Shown here: piece after piece, positions 48,411 to 59,695 of the stretch
Position numbering within the stretch: the first letter of the stretch is position 1
Layout: each line of letters opens with the position of its first letter
Assembly (NCBI RefSeq): GCF_030272615.1
Contig: NC_081407.1
Coordinates: forward strand, 373,906,632 to 373,970,631
Reading direction: 5' to 3'
From: Cryptomeria japonica
Lineage: Eukaryota; Streptophyta; Pinopsida; Cupressales; Cupressaceae
DNA: 64,000 nt
Notes under the pieces: model-generated
Databases searched by the model: none
What the model saw: only the letters and a program-made list of their open reading frames with translations
What the model was told of the DNA's origin: nothing
Program-made: the position numbers and the translations under genes

Positions 48411-50036
48411 ATGTCTAGCAACTATTTCAAGAAGGACAATCCTAAACTTGATGGAACTAACTATGGAATATGGAAGATCGGAATGGAGACACATCTGAAC
48501 TGTATTGGAAAAGATATCTGGGAGGTTACAAAGAATGGATATACTACTCCTACTACAACTCAACCAAAACCTCCAAATCTGACTAAAGATGAAGAAAATG
48601 ATTGCAAGGCAAGAGAAGCATTTCTGAGTGCATTATCAGATCAACAAATCATGGGACTATCAGATAGGTCTACTGCTAAAGCTATATGGGATCACTTGGA
48701 AACACTGAATGAAGGAGATTCCACAGTCAAAATTGCAAAACTTGAAAGCTTCCGGGTCAGGTATGAAAGTCTAAAAATGGAAGAAGATGAAAGAATTTCT
48801 TCTTTTATAGAAAGAGTAAATGAAATTGTTTTGGGTATTAAATGTTGTGGAGGAACCTTAAGTGAAGATGAAATTGTTTCAAAAGTTTTAAGAGGATTAC
48901 CACCGGCATACAAAATGAAGGTTACTGCAATCAATGAACTTAGAACAATGCCTAACACATCAGTAACTAGGGATACATTGATTGGAAAACTATCAGCCTT
49001 TGAGATTGAGGAATTTGGTCCTGTTACTACTATAAAGATAGATCTAGCTTTCAAAGCATCAACATCATTTGCATCATCATTTGACAAATCTGATTGGAAA
49101 TCTTTTTATGCAAGAGAACTTGAAGAAAGCAAGAGAGAAAATGAAGAACTTGAAGAACTTGAAGCACTATTTGCAAGAAAAATGCCTAAAGGTCTAGTTG
49201 GAAGTAAGTATGAAGGTAAAGCACCTTTTAAATGTTTTAACTGCAATAAGATTTGTCATATGGCTTCAAGATGCCCTGATAGACATGGTAGGTTAAGAGA
49301 AGAAGCTAGAAGGACATACAAGCCTAATCCTGAATATCAGAAATACAGATTCAAGAAGAATAAGGACAAATCTTGTTATGTTGCTGATGAAGGAGTAACT
49401 GATGATTCTGATGAGGATCCGACAAACAATGGATGGGTTTTTGTTGCTATAATAGAAGACCAACCGGCACCTACAGTGCAACCGGTAGAACAGGCCTTGG
49501 CAGCAAAAGTTGAAGTGAAGAATGAATGGATTATTGATTCAGGATGTTCACATCATATGACTGGTGACAAGAGTAAATTCTTGAACTTTCAAGAATATAA
49601 TGGAGGTCTAGTAAGATTTGGTGATGACAAAGCTTGTTCAATTAAAGGTAAGGGTTCAATATCTCTTGATGGTAAGCACAACACTGACAATGTTTACTAT
49701 GTTGAAGGTTTAAAGCATAATCTTTTGAGTGTTGGTCAACTAGTTGAGAAAGGATTTCAGTTACAGTTCAAAAATGGTAAATGCAAATTTATGAATAGAA
49801 CTGGTTTAGAAATTGCAACCAGAAATCAGACTAGAGGTAATATCTTTCATTTGAATAATAGTGAAAAGACATGTTTGATTGCACACATTGATGAAAGCTG
49901 GTTATGGCATAAGAGACTTTGTCATGTAAATTTTGATTGCATGGTAAAAATCAGTACTACTAAGGTAGTTAGAGATTTACCTAAAATTGTCAAACCTCAC
50001 AACACAATATGTAAGGAATGTCAATTCGGAAAATAG
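48411..50036 (+). pseudogene. Copia gag, protease and integrase N-terminus
   Basis: The start MSSNYFKKDNPKLDGTNY is chosen because it is the first ATG after the primer site and begins the usual copia Gag. Gag has NYGIWKIGMETHL and AIWDHLETL. The zinc knuckle is CFNCNKICHMASRC, in which the conserved Gly has become Cys. Protease has WIIDSGCSHHMTGD. The GAG-pre-integrase domain has WLWHKRLCHVNFDCM and CKECQFGK. A TAG at 50034-50036 stops it, in a place where CAG (Gln) would be normal. Up to that stop it is one open frame of 542 residues. Confidence 0.93.
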
Positions 50037-50821
50037 GTTAGAGCTAGTTTTAAAAGTATTCTAGAGAAATCAAACAATGCTCTTGATTTAATTCATACTG
50101 ATTTATGTGGTCCAACTAGAACTAAAAGCTTACAAGGTGATAGATACTTCATGCTAATCATAGATGACTATTCTAGAATGTGCTGGGTTACTTTTCTCAG
50201 AGAAAAATCAGAAGCACTTGGAAAGTTTAAACTATTCAAAGCAATGGTTGAAAATGAAATTGGTAAGAAAATCAAATATTTAAGATCAGATCAAGGAGGT
50301 GAATTCACATCTAAGAAATTCAATGCATTCTGTGAAGTGAATGGAATCAGGAGACAACTATCAGCACCTCGAACACCACAACAAAATGGAGTTGTTGAAA
50401 GGAAAAATAGAACTATCTTGGATGTAACAAGAAGTATGTTATCAGAAACAAACCTACCACATGTATATTGGAGAGAGGCAGTAAGCACAGCGGTCTATAC
50501 ATTCAACAAAATTCACATCAAAGGTGAAACCGGTAAGACCCCTCATGAACTATGGTTTGGTATTATTCCTACTCTTAAATATTTTAGAATTTTTGGAAGC
50601 AAATGCTATATTAGAAGAGATGAGTATATTGGAAAATTTGATCCTAGAAATGATGAAGGAATATTTCTTGGTTATTCATCTAAGGGAAAAGCATATAGAT
50701 GTTTTAACAAAAGATTGCAGAAAATTGTTGAAAGCACAAATGTAAAGATTGATGAACAATTCAGAGGAACTTCAAGGTATATGGATTATGAACCGGCAAC
50801 AGAAATTCTATCAAATGAATC
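50037..50821 (+). pseudogene. Copia integrase core
   Basis: Same frame as gag. The catalytic triad is visible in LIIDDYSRMCWV, YLRSDQGGEFTS and TPQQNGVVERKNRT, followed by LWFGIIPTLKYFRIFGSKC and GIFLGYSSKGKAYR. It inserts cDNA into the host chromosome. The frame runs into the LTR of the nested element at 50822. Confidence 0.93.
50817..50821. other. Target-site duplication GAATC (left)
   Basis: GAATC precedes TG at 50822 and recurs at 57573-57577 right after the second LTR. The insertion is within the integrase-RT linker of the host element. Confidence 0.92.
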
Positions 50822-51733
50822 TGTTGGCATATGGACACTCCAATGAGACATTGTGTGTGATTGAAGGTTTTGTCATTGATGGCAACCTTGCAATCCTATG
50901 GCACCGGCAAGACATTATACCGGAAAAGCATTACACAGGCAACCTTGCAATCCTATGGCACCGGCAAGAGATTATACCGGCAAAGCATTACACAGGCAAC
51001 CTTGCAATCCTATGGCACCGGCAAGACATTATACCGGCAAAGCATTACTCAAACAAAATAGTGCTCCGACATCAACAAAATCAATCTACACCGGCACAGA
51101 AGGAAATATGTATACCGACACAGAGGCCGACAGGATTTTTGATGTGTAATATTTTGTTTATCATTGTAAGCTGACTTGGCAAATTGTAAAATGACTCTTG
51201 TATATAAAAGAGATCATTGTAGGCATTTGTAGGATATGGATAGAAAGCAATAAATAAATTATAAGGCATACCTAATGTGCGAATTGTAGGTCAAGGGTAT
51301 ATGTAAAGAACAGAGCAAGAACTGGTACTGAATTTGGCATTGAAGATGCTACTGTAAAGTAGTACAGAATATTGGATTTGTGTAAATCCTCATTGTAAGT
51401 CAGTGTGACTTCTTATTGAGCAGTGAGCTCTAGGCAGTTGGCCTTCCTGCATGTGCAGGCCCCTATTGTAAGTAATATTCTCTTATTGGCCAGTAAGTGA
51501 ATATTGTGGGTTACAAATCCCACCGAGGTTTTTCCCACACCGGGTTTCCTCATTAAACATCTTGTGTTATGGTGTTCTTTTCATGTGGATGCTTTGGATT
51601 CTGTTATTTGCATTAATTCTTGCATACCGGTATACTGTTACTTTATATTTTGCATATTCAGTTTTAAGAAAATTTCATTACCGGTCAAATACTAATTCAC
51701 CCCCCCCTCTCAGTATCTGTGGGAACCCTAACA
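50822..51733 (+). repeat. 5' LTR of the non-autonomous element
   Basis: TGTTGGCATATGG to GGAACCCTAACA, 912 bp. It contains three tandem 57-bp units starting GGCAACCTTGCAATCC (about 50880-51050). Confidence 0.95.
50880..51050. repeat. 57-bp tandem repeat in the LTR, three copies
   Basis: Units carry CTATGGCACCGGCAAGA and AAAGCATTACAC. The 3' LTR has only two copies. Reading frames across it repeat the same peptide and are not genes. Confidence 0.93.
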
Positions 51734-51735
51734 AT

Positions 51736-51748
51736 TGGTATCAGAGCC
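51736..51748 (+). other. Primer-binding site of the non-autonomous element
   Basis: TGGTATCAGAGCC, initiator-Met complement, lies two bases after the LTR. Confidence 0.93.
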
Positions 51749-51804
51749 TAGTCCTCTATTTTCAGAAGCCTAACAGCTTCAGGAAGATCTTGACACCGGT
51801 AAAG

Positions 51805-52938
51805 ATGGAAAATCTGATGAAGCAACTTCAAGGAGCTCTTACTGACTATGATGCAGAGAAGTTGAAAAATATCAAATTAGAAGATGATTTAAAAGAAGCT
51901 CAAGACATTATTCAGGCACTTCAAGAAAATCTTACTATTACAAGAAACAAGAGAAGAGAACTTTGTGAAAAATTGCAAAATGAAAATGATGAAAAGGAAT
52001 CACTAAATGATATGATAAGCAAATTGAAACAAGAGATCATGACAACAAAAAATGAAATGCAGGATATGACTATGAGATTCTGCAAAGAGATTGAGGACAG
52101 AATGAAGAATGAAGAAGAATTGACCAGAAGACTAAGTGATGCAACAAATGAGAACACAAGACTTAGCTATGAAAATGATATGTTGAAGATAGATCTGATG
52201 CATACTCAAAATGACTCGAATGAACTAATGAGACAAAAAGAGATCTTGGAAAGGGAATTGGAAACTACAAATCAACACAAAGAAAAATTCAAGAAAAGCT
52301 CAGAAGAACTTGGTACCTTATTGAAGAATCAAATACCCAAAGGTGACACTTATGGAGTTGGATTTGAAGTTGCAGAAAGCTTCGGTACTGCAAATACCCA
52401 GGATCAAAGCAAACCGGTAAGACCCTCTAATACTTACAAATTCAATGGAAAATGCTTTAACTGTAATAAATATGGTCATAGGGCAAATGAATGTAGATCT
52501 AGGAATTATCAGAACATCAATCCTCCCACTGGTCAATGCACTAAATGCAACAAAATTGGTCATAACTCTAAAAATTGCAGAATGAATGTTAGATGTTATG
52601 TTTGTGGAAGATTTGGTCATTTATCAAATAAATGCAGAACACAAACCAGCATAGGTTATGGGAAAGCTATTCAGAAAAATAATGTAACTTGTTATGCATG
52701 TAACAAGATTGGTCATATTGCTAAATTATGTAGAAGTAAAGGTACACCGGTAGATAACAAAAGTACTAGCTTGAAAGGTAAAGAAAAGATTGAAGAGGTT
52801 AAGCAAGAATTTTCAAAGCAATGGATTAGAAAAGGTGATCTAAATATTGGGGTTACTCCTCCACCGGTAGAACCAACAAATGCTTCACTGACAGGACAAT
52901 ATGATGCTCCACCGGCAGGATGTTCTTCATCAAATTGA
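51805..52938 (+). CDS. Gag-like protein with coiled coil and four CCHC zinc knuckles
   Basis: This is an intact 377-residue frame. I start at MENLMKQLQGALTDYDAEKL, after the primer site, not at the frame opening inside the LTR. Residues 1-175 are a continuous heptad-rich coiled coil with many Glu/Lys/Asn. Then come CFNCNKYGHRANEC, CTKCNKIGHNSKNC, CYVCGRFGHLSNKC and CYACNKIGHIAKLC. The zinc knuckles would bind genomic RNA; the coil may stand in for a capsid-type assembly domain. It has no UBN2-type region, unlike the gag at 48411. It is closest in the window to the minus-strand gag at 45666-46661. Confidence 0.88.
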   Translation: MENLMKQLQGALTDYDAEKLKNIKLEDDLKEAQDIIQALQENLTITRNKRRELCEKLQNENDEKESLNDMISKLKQEIMTTKNEMQDMTMRFCKEIEDRMKNEEELTRRLSDATNENTRLSYENDMLKIDLMHTQNDSNELMRQKEILERELETTNQHKEKFKKSSEELGTLLKNQIPKGDTYGVGFEVAESFGTANTQDQSKPVRPSNTYKFNGKCFNCNKYGHRANECRSRNYQNINPPTGQCTKCNKIGHNSKNCRMNVRCYVCGRFGHLSNKCRTQTSIGYGKAIQKNNVTCYACNKIGHIAKLCRSKGTPVDNKSTSLKGKEKIEEVKQEFSKQWIRKGDLNIGVTPPPVEPTNASLTGQYDAPPAGCSSSN

Positions 52939-53242
52939 AGAAAATTATCTTGAGGGTTTGGCAATTTAATGACACGTGCTATTATTTCCTCAGTTAGAGA
53001 AAACAAGTTGAAAATCCTTCATTATCGGCAAATAAAGTGGAGTTAATACATTGCCGGCAAACAATTAATGTGGTAAGTAGCAGAAAAGACTTTATAAAAT
53101 AAGGTTTTTGGCTCCATTTCATTTCACCGTGAATTCAAACTTTCAGAGAGCGCGAAGATTTCCGAGCTAAGGCATTTCGAGCAAAGAGGCAAAGCACTTC
53201 AACAATCAATCCATCCAAAGGCAGAAAAAGGTATTTATCATC
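52939..53242 (+). promoter_or_regulatory. Intergenic region with candidate internal promoter
   Basis: TATAAAAT at 53093-53100 lies about 145 bases before the ORF2 ATG (53243). The interval in between reads like a 5' untranslated leader (CpG-bearing AGAGAGCGCGAAG). No splice acceptor with a long pyrimidine tract is obvious. This would allow ORF2 expression separate from the LTR transcript. Inference only. Confidence 0.35.
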
Positions 53243-56200
53243 ATGGCATCCTCCTCTACACCTGAATTCATAGCAAACCCTACAGTAGTCGAGGTTATAA
53301 AATGACCTAGGCCCGTGTTTCAGCTAGTTCCCGAGGTAGCTAAGAAAGATGACTACACAGGTGCTTTTTCCCAAATTCCAAAGGGTGTTGTTTATGCAGA
53401 AGACCCTAGAATGTATATTCATTGCAACATAGAGGAATTAGGTGATGAAGAAATCAAAAACATGTATAAATCTGTTATATGTGACAATGCCGAAAATGTG
53501 AAACCTGAACATAAAATTGTTGAAACCCTAGGATTCACTGAAATCCTCTACATTCCTGAATTTCCCAAGGAAGTGGTTAGGATAGTTCTTAGCAGGGTAC
53601 ATGGCTCATTCTTTTGGCTTGACTCAGTGCATAAAATTACAAAGGTAGATGTGAAAGTAGTAATAGGGTTACCTTCCACCGGTACCAGACCCGACAAAAC
53701 CAAGAAAGTCTCTAATGACCTAGTAATGAAATTAACTGGTGCAACATCCGACAAAACCAAGAAAGTCTCTAATGACCTAGTAATGAAATTAACTAGTGCA
53801 ACATCCGACAAAAGATCATTGAGGGTTAATGATGTGATCGATACAAATGTGAGATTCATTAGCATGATTCTAGGTTACAAAGCAACTCATGCAAATAGGC
53901 TTAACTCTGTTTCCAGTTTATGCATAAAGAGTGCTTATGACATGGTTAAGGACAATGTGAAAATTGATATCTGTGAATGGTTAAAAGATGAGTTAATTGA
54001 CAATTTGGCAAAAATCAAGAAGGATAAGAAAGGAACCTTTAGATTTGGAAATTTACTTGTATTCTTAATGCTACATATAACCAAACAGGCTCCCGGTATA
54101 GGCAACAAGGATTTTGGATTTGACATACCGGTAGGAAAACAATTGTCTGACTTATTCAACAACATGGGTGAAAACAAAGAAAAGAATATCAATGAGTATT
54201 TTCAAGCACTAAAGGTCAAAATGAATAAGAGGATCAGACTATCAGAGGAAATTGTCAACAAATACAAGGATGATATATGCTTTGTAATCAAAAAGGATGA
54301 GATCTGGATGGAAGCAGTCATCCCAAGAACAATCTGGGTTACAGAGATGGGGTATGAAATAGATGACCACATAGTGGAAACTTATGCCAAAGCACTTTTG
54401 GAAGCCCCCAATGAACCAAAGGAAGAAGTATTTGATAGTGTTGAGACCATCGAAAGTCAAATTCAATCTAAAAAGAGAGTAAAGAAAGTTGAGGCATCTG
54501 TGAGGAAAGGAACCAGGCAAGCAAAAGCCATAAAAGACGATGTATTAAAGAAAACTGGCATAACAGAAGAAGAATTGGCAGCCCAACAGCCTGAAACTCA
54601 TCTATCACCGGTAGATACCTCCTCAGAAGGAGATATGCCAGCAACTTTCAAAAGAGTTGTTAGGAAAAGAGACCCCTCACCGGTATCCACTCCTTCACCT
54701 AAAAGGACAAGACATAAGCAACAAGTTGTAAGGTCTCCAGTCAAGAAAGCCACACCTAAGAAAAAGTTGACCCCCAAAAAGAAGAAGAAGACAAACACTG
54801 ACTTGGCCCCTTTTGACATATTACTGAATGAGATCACAGAGGAAGGTAAATTGAAAAACATAGGGAAAATCTATGACACCCTATCAGATGATGAGAAAGG
54901 ACAAGTTGAGGAAAGTGTTATATTACACATGGACATGTATAAAAAAAATTTGATGCAAGTCCTAAATGAAATTCCTGATGAATTATATAAAAGACTCGAG
55001 GCCAGAAGGCAAGGAATAGTTGAGTTAGATAAGAAAATTAAAATAGAAAAATTACTTGCAATATACCCGGTCAACTCACCTAAGGAAATTGATGATTTGA
55101 TAGCTCAGGCCAACCGAATAGTTTTTTCCACTGCACACCGACAAATATCACTAATGGCAGGTAGAGTTACTTAAGTTTCAAATGAAACAGAAGATGGTTG
55201 GGATAAATTCTTGGTTGAAAAAGAAGAACAAGAAGAATATAGGAATCCCAAGCCCATTCTGGTATATCAAAAGGACAAAGGAAAAGGTAAAGTTGGTGGA
55301 CCACCAAGTATCAAGATTAGAGACAACTTACCCCCACCTCCTTTAAATACTCCACTGGTAAAAACAACAACTGCAGAAGATCAACCGGCAGCTAAGAGCA
55401 TGGACACAGAGGATAATAATCCTAATCCTGAAGTCCTATATATTGTGAATGTTGATACTCAAAAAATCAACATAGTGGTAGATAAGGATACCATAGATAA
55501 ATCTGATAACAAAGAGCAACCGACAACAAGAAACAAAGAGCAATCGGCAGCAGATTTAGAGAAAAAGATGGAATCTGGAACACAAACAGAGCAACCAACA
55601 GAGCTAAAGGCTCCAGAACAGATGCCACCGGTAAGAAATGATGCAGGAAAAACTGTGCTTAAAGAGATGCAGACACAAACAAACCTACCAGAGGTCAATA
55701 CCAGCATGGTCACTTCCACCGGCACTCAGTTTATTGGGTCACCATCAAATGTAATAGAGGTATTGCTCGAATCTATCAAGAAAATAACTGATTATAGCTC
55801 ACAAGCCTATAAAGCGATAGATGATTCAATTCCAGTTTTGAAATCAATAGCTTCCAATTGTAATATAGCCAACAAAGATTCTTTAGGCTAGTTGGATACA
55901 CCTTGTAAATATATTTCTAGAAATTTTGAGCAAACAAAGGTAGAAACTGTAAAGGAAAGTGTAGAAAAAGAGAAATAGAAATTCTTTGAGGAAGGAATAA
56001 AGAAGTTTAACAGGGAATTTGACACACTTCTACCGGAACTGTGCAATTTATTGAAAGAGTACAAAACTCTGTACAAAGACACCTGTAAGATAAACTTTTT
56101 GACCATGGATGTAGACAAAAAGATGAGCAAAGTACAAGAAGAGATCAATAAACTTGCTGATAATTTTGTTAACTCACTTGATACATTATCAGTTTTTGAG

Positions 56201-56506
56201 GAAAAGATAACAAATTTTGAGAAAGAATTGCTCAAATTAGAAAGAGAAAAAGAGAAAATAATAAACAAGGCAAAATTTTTGAGATCTAAACTAAGTCCAA
56301 GATTGGACTATTTAGCATCTATGCGTAAGGAAATCTCAGAGGCACTAACACAGGGTAGCAAAACACCGGTAGAGCACTTGCAGCATCTCACCGGTACAGT
56401 ATACAGAACTGAGATAGCAATAAAGGAGAGCAAGAAGTTTATGGATGGTATAAACTTAATTTTGGGAGATATTCTTCAGATAATAACTACCCAACTACAA
56501 GGTTGA
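53243..56506 (+). pseudogene. ORF2 of the non-autonomous element, unknown family, about 1087 codons
   Basis: One frame runs from ATG (MASSSTPEFIANP) to the stop before 56507, broken by TGA 53303, TAA 55172, TAG 55889 and TAG 55976. Residues 60-380 form a probable globular domain with FFWLDSVHKITKVDVKVVIG, then LNSVSSLCIKSAYDMV, then FGNLLVFLMLHITKQAPG. I recall this pattern from abundant plant 'hypothetical proteins', so it may be a transposon-borne family. Next come basic clusters that look nuclear (KKATPKKKLTPKKKKK, KRTRHKQQ), a Pro/Thr-rich linker and a C-terminal coiled coil (after 56050). A 57-bp tandem duplication (53694-53807) repeats 19 residues. All four stops fit Gln or Arg codons with C to T. 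Role unknown. Confidence 0.75.
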
Positions 56507-56711
56507 CGTTATGAATTGGTACAACTACAAAATCTACTAACCTTTGTCATTGATGCCAAAGGGGGAGTAGTAGATGAGAAAATTCAAAACATAGGGATCA
56601 CATGCTCAGGGGGAGCTCTCACATTTTTGGTAACATTTTTTGGTATACACATTTTTGGATATCTTTCTAAAATTTCTCATGAGTGTTGCCACCAATGCCA
56701 AAGGGGGAGAT
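56507..56711 (+). other. 3' untranslated region and polypurine tracts of the non-autonomous element
   Basis: Three purine tracts (AAAGGGGGAG at 56558, CAGGGGGAG at 56607 and AAAGGGGGAGA at 56699-56710) precede the LTR. The last one abuts it and is the functional position. Confidence 0.8.
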
Positions 56712-57572
56712 TGTTGGCATATGGACACTCCAATGAGACATTGTGTGTGATTGAAGGTTTTGTCATTGATGGAAACCTTGCAATCCTATGGCACCGGCAA
56801 GACATTATACTGGCAAAGCATTACACAGGCAACCTTGCAATCCTATGGCACCGACAAGACATTGTACCAGCAAAGCATTACTCAAACAAAACAGTGCTCC
56901 GACATCAACAAAATCAATCTACACCGGCACCGGCACAGAAGGAAATATGTATACTGGCATAGAGGCCGACAGGATTTTTGATATGTAATATTTTGTTTAT
57001 CATTGTAAGCCGACTTGGCAAATTGTAAAATGACTCTTGTATATAAAAGAGATCATTGTAGGCATTTGTAGGATATGGATAGAAAGCAATAAATAAATTA
57101 TAAGGCAGACCTAATGTGCGAATTGTAGGTCAAGGGTATATGTAAAGAACAAAGCAAGAACCGGTACTGAATCTGGCATTGAAGATGCTACTGTAAAGCA
57201 GTACAGAATATTGGATTTGTGTAAATCCTCATTGTAAGTCAGTGTGACTTCTTATTGAGTAGTGAGCTCTAGGCAGTTGGCCTTCCTGCATGTGCAGGCC
57301 CCTATTGTAAGTAATATTCTCTTATTGGCCAGTAAGTGAATATTGTGGGTCACAAATCCCACCGAGGTTTTTCCCACATGGGGTTTCCTTGTTAAACATC
57401 TTGTGTTATGGTGTTCTTTTCATGTGGATGCTTTTGATTCTGTTATTTGCATTAATTCTTGCATATCGGTATACTGCTACTTTATATTCTACATATTCAG
57501 TTTTAAGAAAATTTCATTACCAGTCAGATACTGATTCACCCCCCCCTCTCAGTATCTATGGGAACCCTAACA
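56712..57572 (+). repeat. 3' LTR of the non-autonomous element
   Basis: 861 bp, TGTTGGCATATGG to GGAACCCTAACA. It has two 57-bp units and an extra 6-bp CCGGCA; 57 minus 6 equals the 51-bp length difference from the 5' LTR exactly. Confidence 0.95.
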
Positions 57573-57577
57573 GAATC
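57573..57577. other. Target-site duplication GAATC (right)
   Basis: Identical to 50817-50821. Confidence 0.92.
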
Positions 57578-59321
57578 TACATTGAACCCATCAGCACAGA
57601 ATGAAGATCCAGTTACACCGGTATCATCTAAAAATTCCACAGTAACTGAGGAACAACAACAAACAAAGACACCCCAGTATGTAAGATTGAATCATTCAGA
57701 AGATCAGATAATTGCAAACAAATATAGAGGAGTTATGACAAGAGGAAGATTAGCAAATGAAGAGGTATGTCTTATTTCTCAAATTGAACCATCATCAATT
57801 AATGAGGCATGTGAAGATAAATTTTGGATTAAAGCTATGGAAGAAGAATTAGAGCAAATTGAGAAGAATAACACTTGGACATTAGTTCCCTGGCCTAAAG
57901 ATAAAAATGTTATTGGAACCAAATGGGTCTTTAGAAACAAACTTAATGAAGATGGTAAAATAATCAGAAATAAAGCAAGACTAGTGTGTAAGGGATATTC
58001 TCAAAAAGAAGGAATTGATTACAATGAAACCTTTGCATCAGTAGCTAGAATTGAGGCAGTGAGATTATTTTTGGCTTTTGCAGCTCATAAGAACTATAAA
58101 GTATATCAGATGGATATTAAATGTGCATTTTTGAATGGAATTCTTGAAGAAGAGGTTTACATTGAACAACTTGATGGATTTTCTTTAACATAAGACAAAG
58201 ATATGGTTTGTAGGTTAAAGAAAGCTTTGTATGGGTTGAAGCAAGCTCCAAGAGCTTGGTATGCAAGATTAGATAAATATCTTTTAGAGATTGGTTTTTT
58301 TAAAGGTAATGCAGACAGTAATTTATACTATAAAGTAACTGATGATGATATCTTGGTTATAGAAGTTTTTGTTGATGATATAATCTTTGGAGGAGAAGAT
58401 GGATTATGTAAAGATTTCTCTATCAAAATGCTGCAAGAATTTGAAATGTCTATGATAGGAGAAGTAAAATTCTTTTTAGGATTGCAGATTTCTCAGACTG
58501 ACAGTGGTATATTCTTGAGTCAATCAAAATAGTTAAAAGAGCTACTAAATAAATTTGGGATGGAAAACTCTAAACTGGTAAGTACACCTATGACTACAAA
58601 TGACAAATTATCAATAAGAGATGAATCAACACCTATTAATCCAACCAGGTACAAATCTATGATAGGAGGTTTACTATATTTAACACAAACAAGACCAGAT
58701 ATTATGAATGGAGTATGTATTGTTTCAAGATTTCAAAGTAATCCTAGGGAAAATCATGAATCAGCAGTAAAAAGGATTTTATGGTACTTACAAGGCACTA
58801 CAAATCTTGGATTATGGTATCCTAGAGATGACAACTTTGAATTATGTGCATATACAGATGCAAATTGGGCAGGAGATGTAGATGACAGGAAAAGCACCAC
58901 CGTTGGAGCATTTTTCCTTGGAAGTAGATTAATTTCTTGGTTAAGCAAGAAACAGAGTTGCACAGCTTTATCAACAACAAAATCAGAATATGTTGCAGCA
59001 GCAACAAACTATACACAGGTATTATGGCTTAAACAAATGTTAAAGGACATAAAGGTAAATTGCAAGGAACCTATAACTATCTATTGTGATAACACTGCAG
59101 CAATTGATATATCCAAGAATCCGGTACTACATTCTAAAACTAAACATGTTTCTATCAAACTAAACTTTCTGAAAGAAAATGTTGAAGCAAAACAAGTCAA
59201 ACTGGCTTATGTGAACACTAAAGAGTAGATTGTAGATATTTTTACTAAACCTCTACCTAAGGAGACTTTTGAAAATCTAAGAGAACAGCTTGGGGTCATA
59301 CCCCCACCAGTAGATACTTAG
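57573..59321 (+). pseudogene. Copia reverse transcriptase and RNase H of the SIRE-like element
   Basis: It is in the same frame as 50037-50821. The RT has [46 protein letters not shown] and the active site FVDDIIFGGED (FVDD instead of the usual YVDD). RNase H has AYTDANWAGDVDDRKST, TTKSEYVAAATN, CDNTAAIDISKNPVLHSKTKH and, after the last stop, VDIFTKPLPKETFENLR. In-frame stops lie at 58191 (TAA), 58530 (TAG) and 59226 (TAG); natural end at 59319-59321. Confidence 0.94.
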
Positions 59322-59695
59322 AGAATTGATGTCTGTCATCAACTGATAGAACTAATAGAGATATATTCTTAATCCGGCTTTGATGAGGAAGCTACTTCTT
59401 AGGGGGAGTAGTTGGTATATTGAAATTAGTTGGTATTTTGTATATGAAACTAACAAATGGTATTTTGTTGTAACTTTGGTATTTGATGTCAAAGGGGGAG
59501 AGATTGGTATGGAAAAACACAAAAAGAAACACAGAAAGATACATGTTACTCCTAGGGGGAGAGATTGTTTATTTTGGTTTTTGAACTTAGTAATAATCTT
59601 TTGGGAGATTGTTGGTTTTTGGTATTTGGCATTTCTGTTTTGGCACTTTGATGGTTTTTCCATCTTGTGTTGCCATCAATGCCAAAGGGGGAGAT
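59322..59695 (+). other. 3' untranslated region with four purine tracts
   Basis: AGGGGGAGTAG (59401), AAAGGGGGAGAGATTGG (59491), TAGGGGGAGAGATTG (59553) and AAAGGGGGAGATTG (59684), the last abutting the LTR. No env-like ORF was found downstream of pol. Confidence 0.8.

Larger units (their letters stand above)
50822..57572 (+). mobile_element. Non-autonomous copia-like element with gag and a large ORF2, no pol
   Basis: It has complete LTRs (50822-51733 and 56712-57572), an initiator-Met primer site, a coiled-coil/zinc-knuckle gag, a 1087-codon degenerate ORF2 and a purine tract ending at 56711. No protease, integrase, RT or RNase H motif is present in any frame shown by the coding segments. 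It must have used enzymes from a relative. By hand count the LTRs differ at about 32 of about 855 aligned bases (3.7 percent), mostly transitions. Confidence 0.93.

Noticed and set aside
50749-51174. 141-residue frame across the integrase end and LTR
   Set aside because: It runs over the insertion junction and the 57-bp LTR repeat in a different frame from pol.
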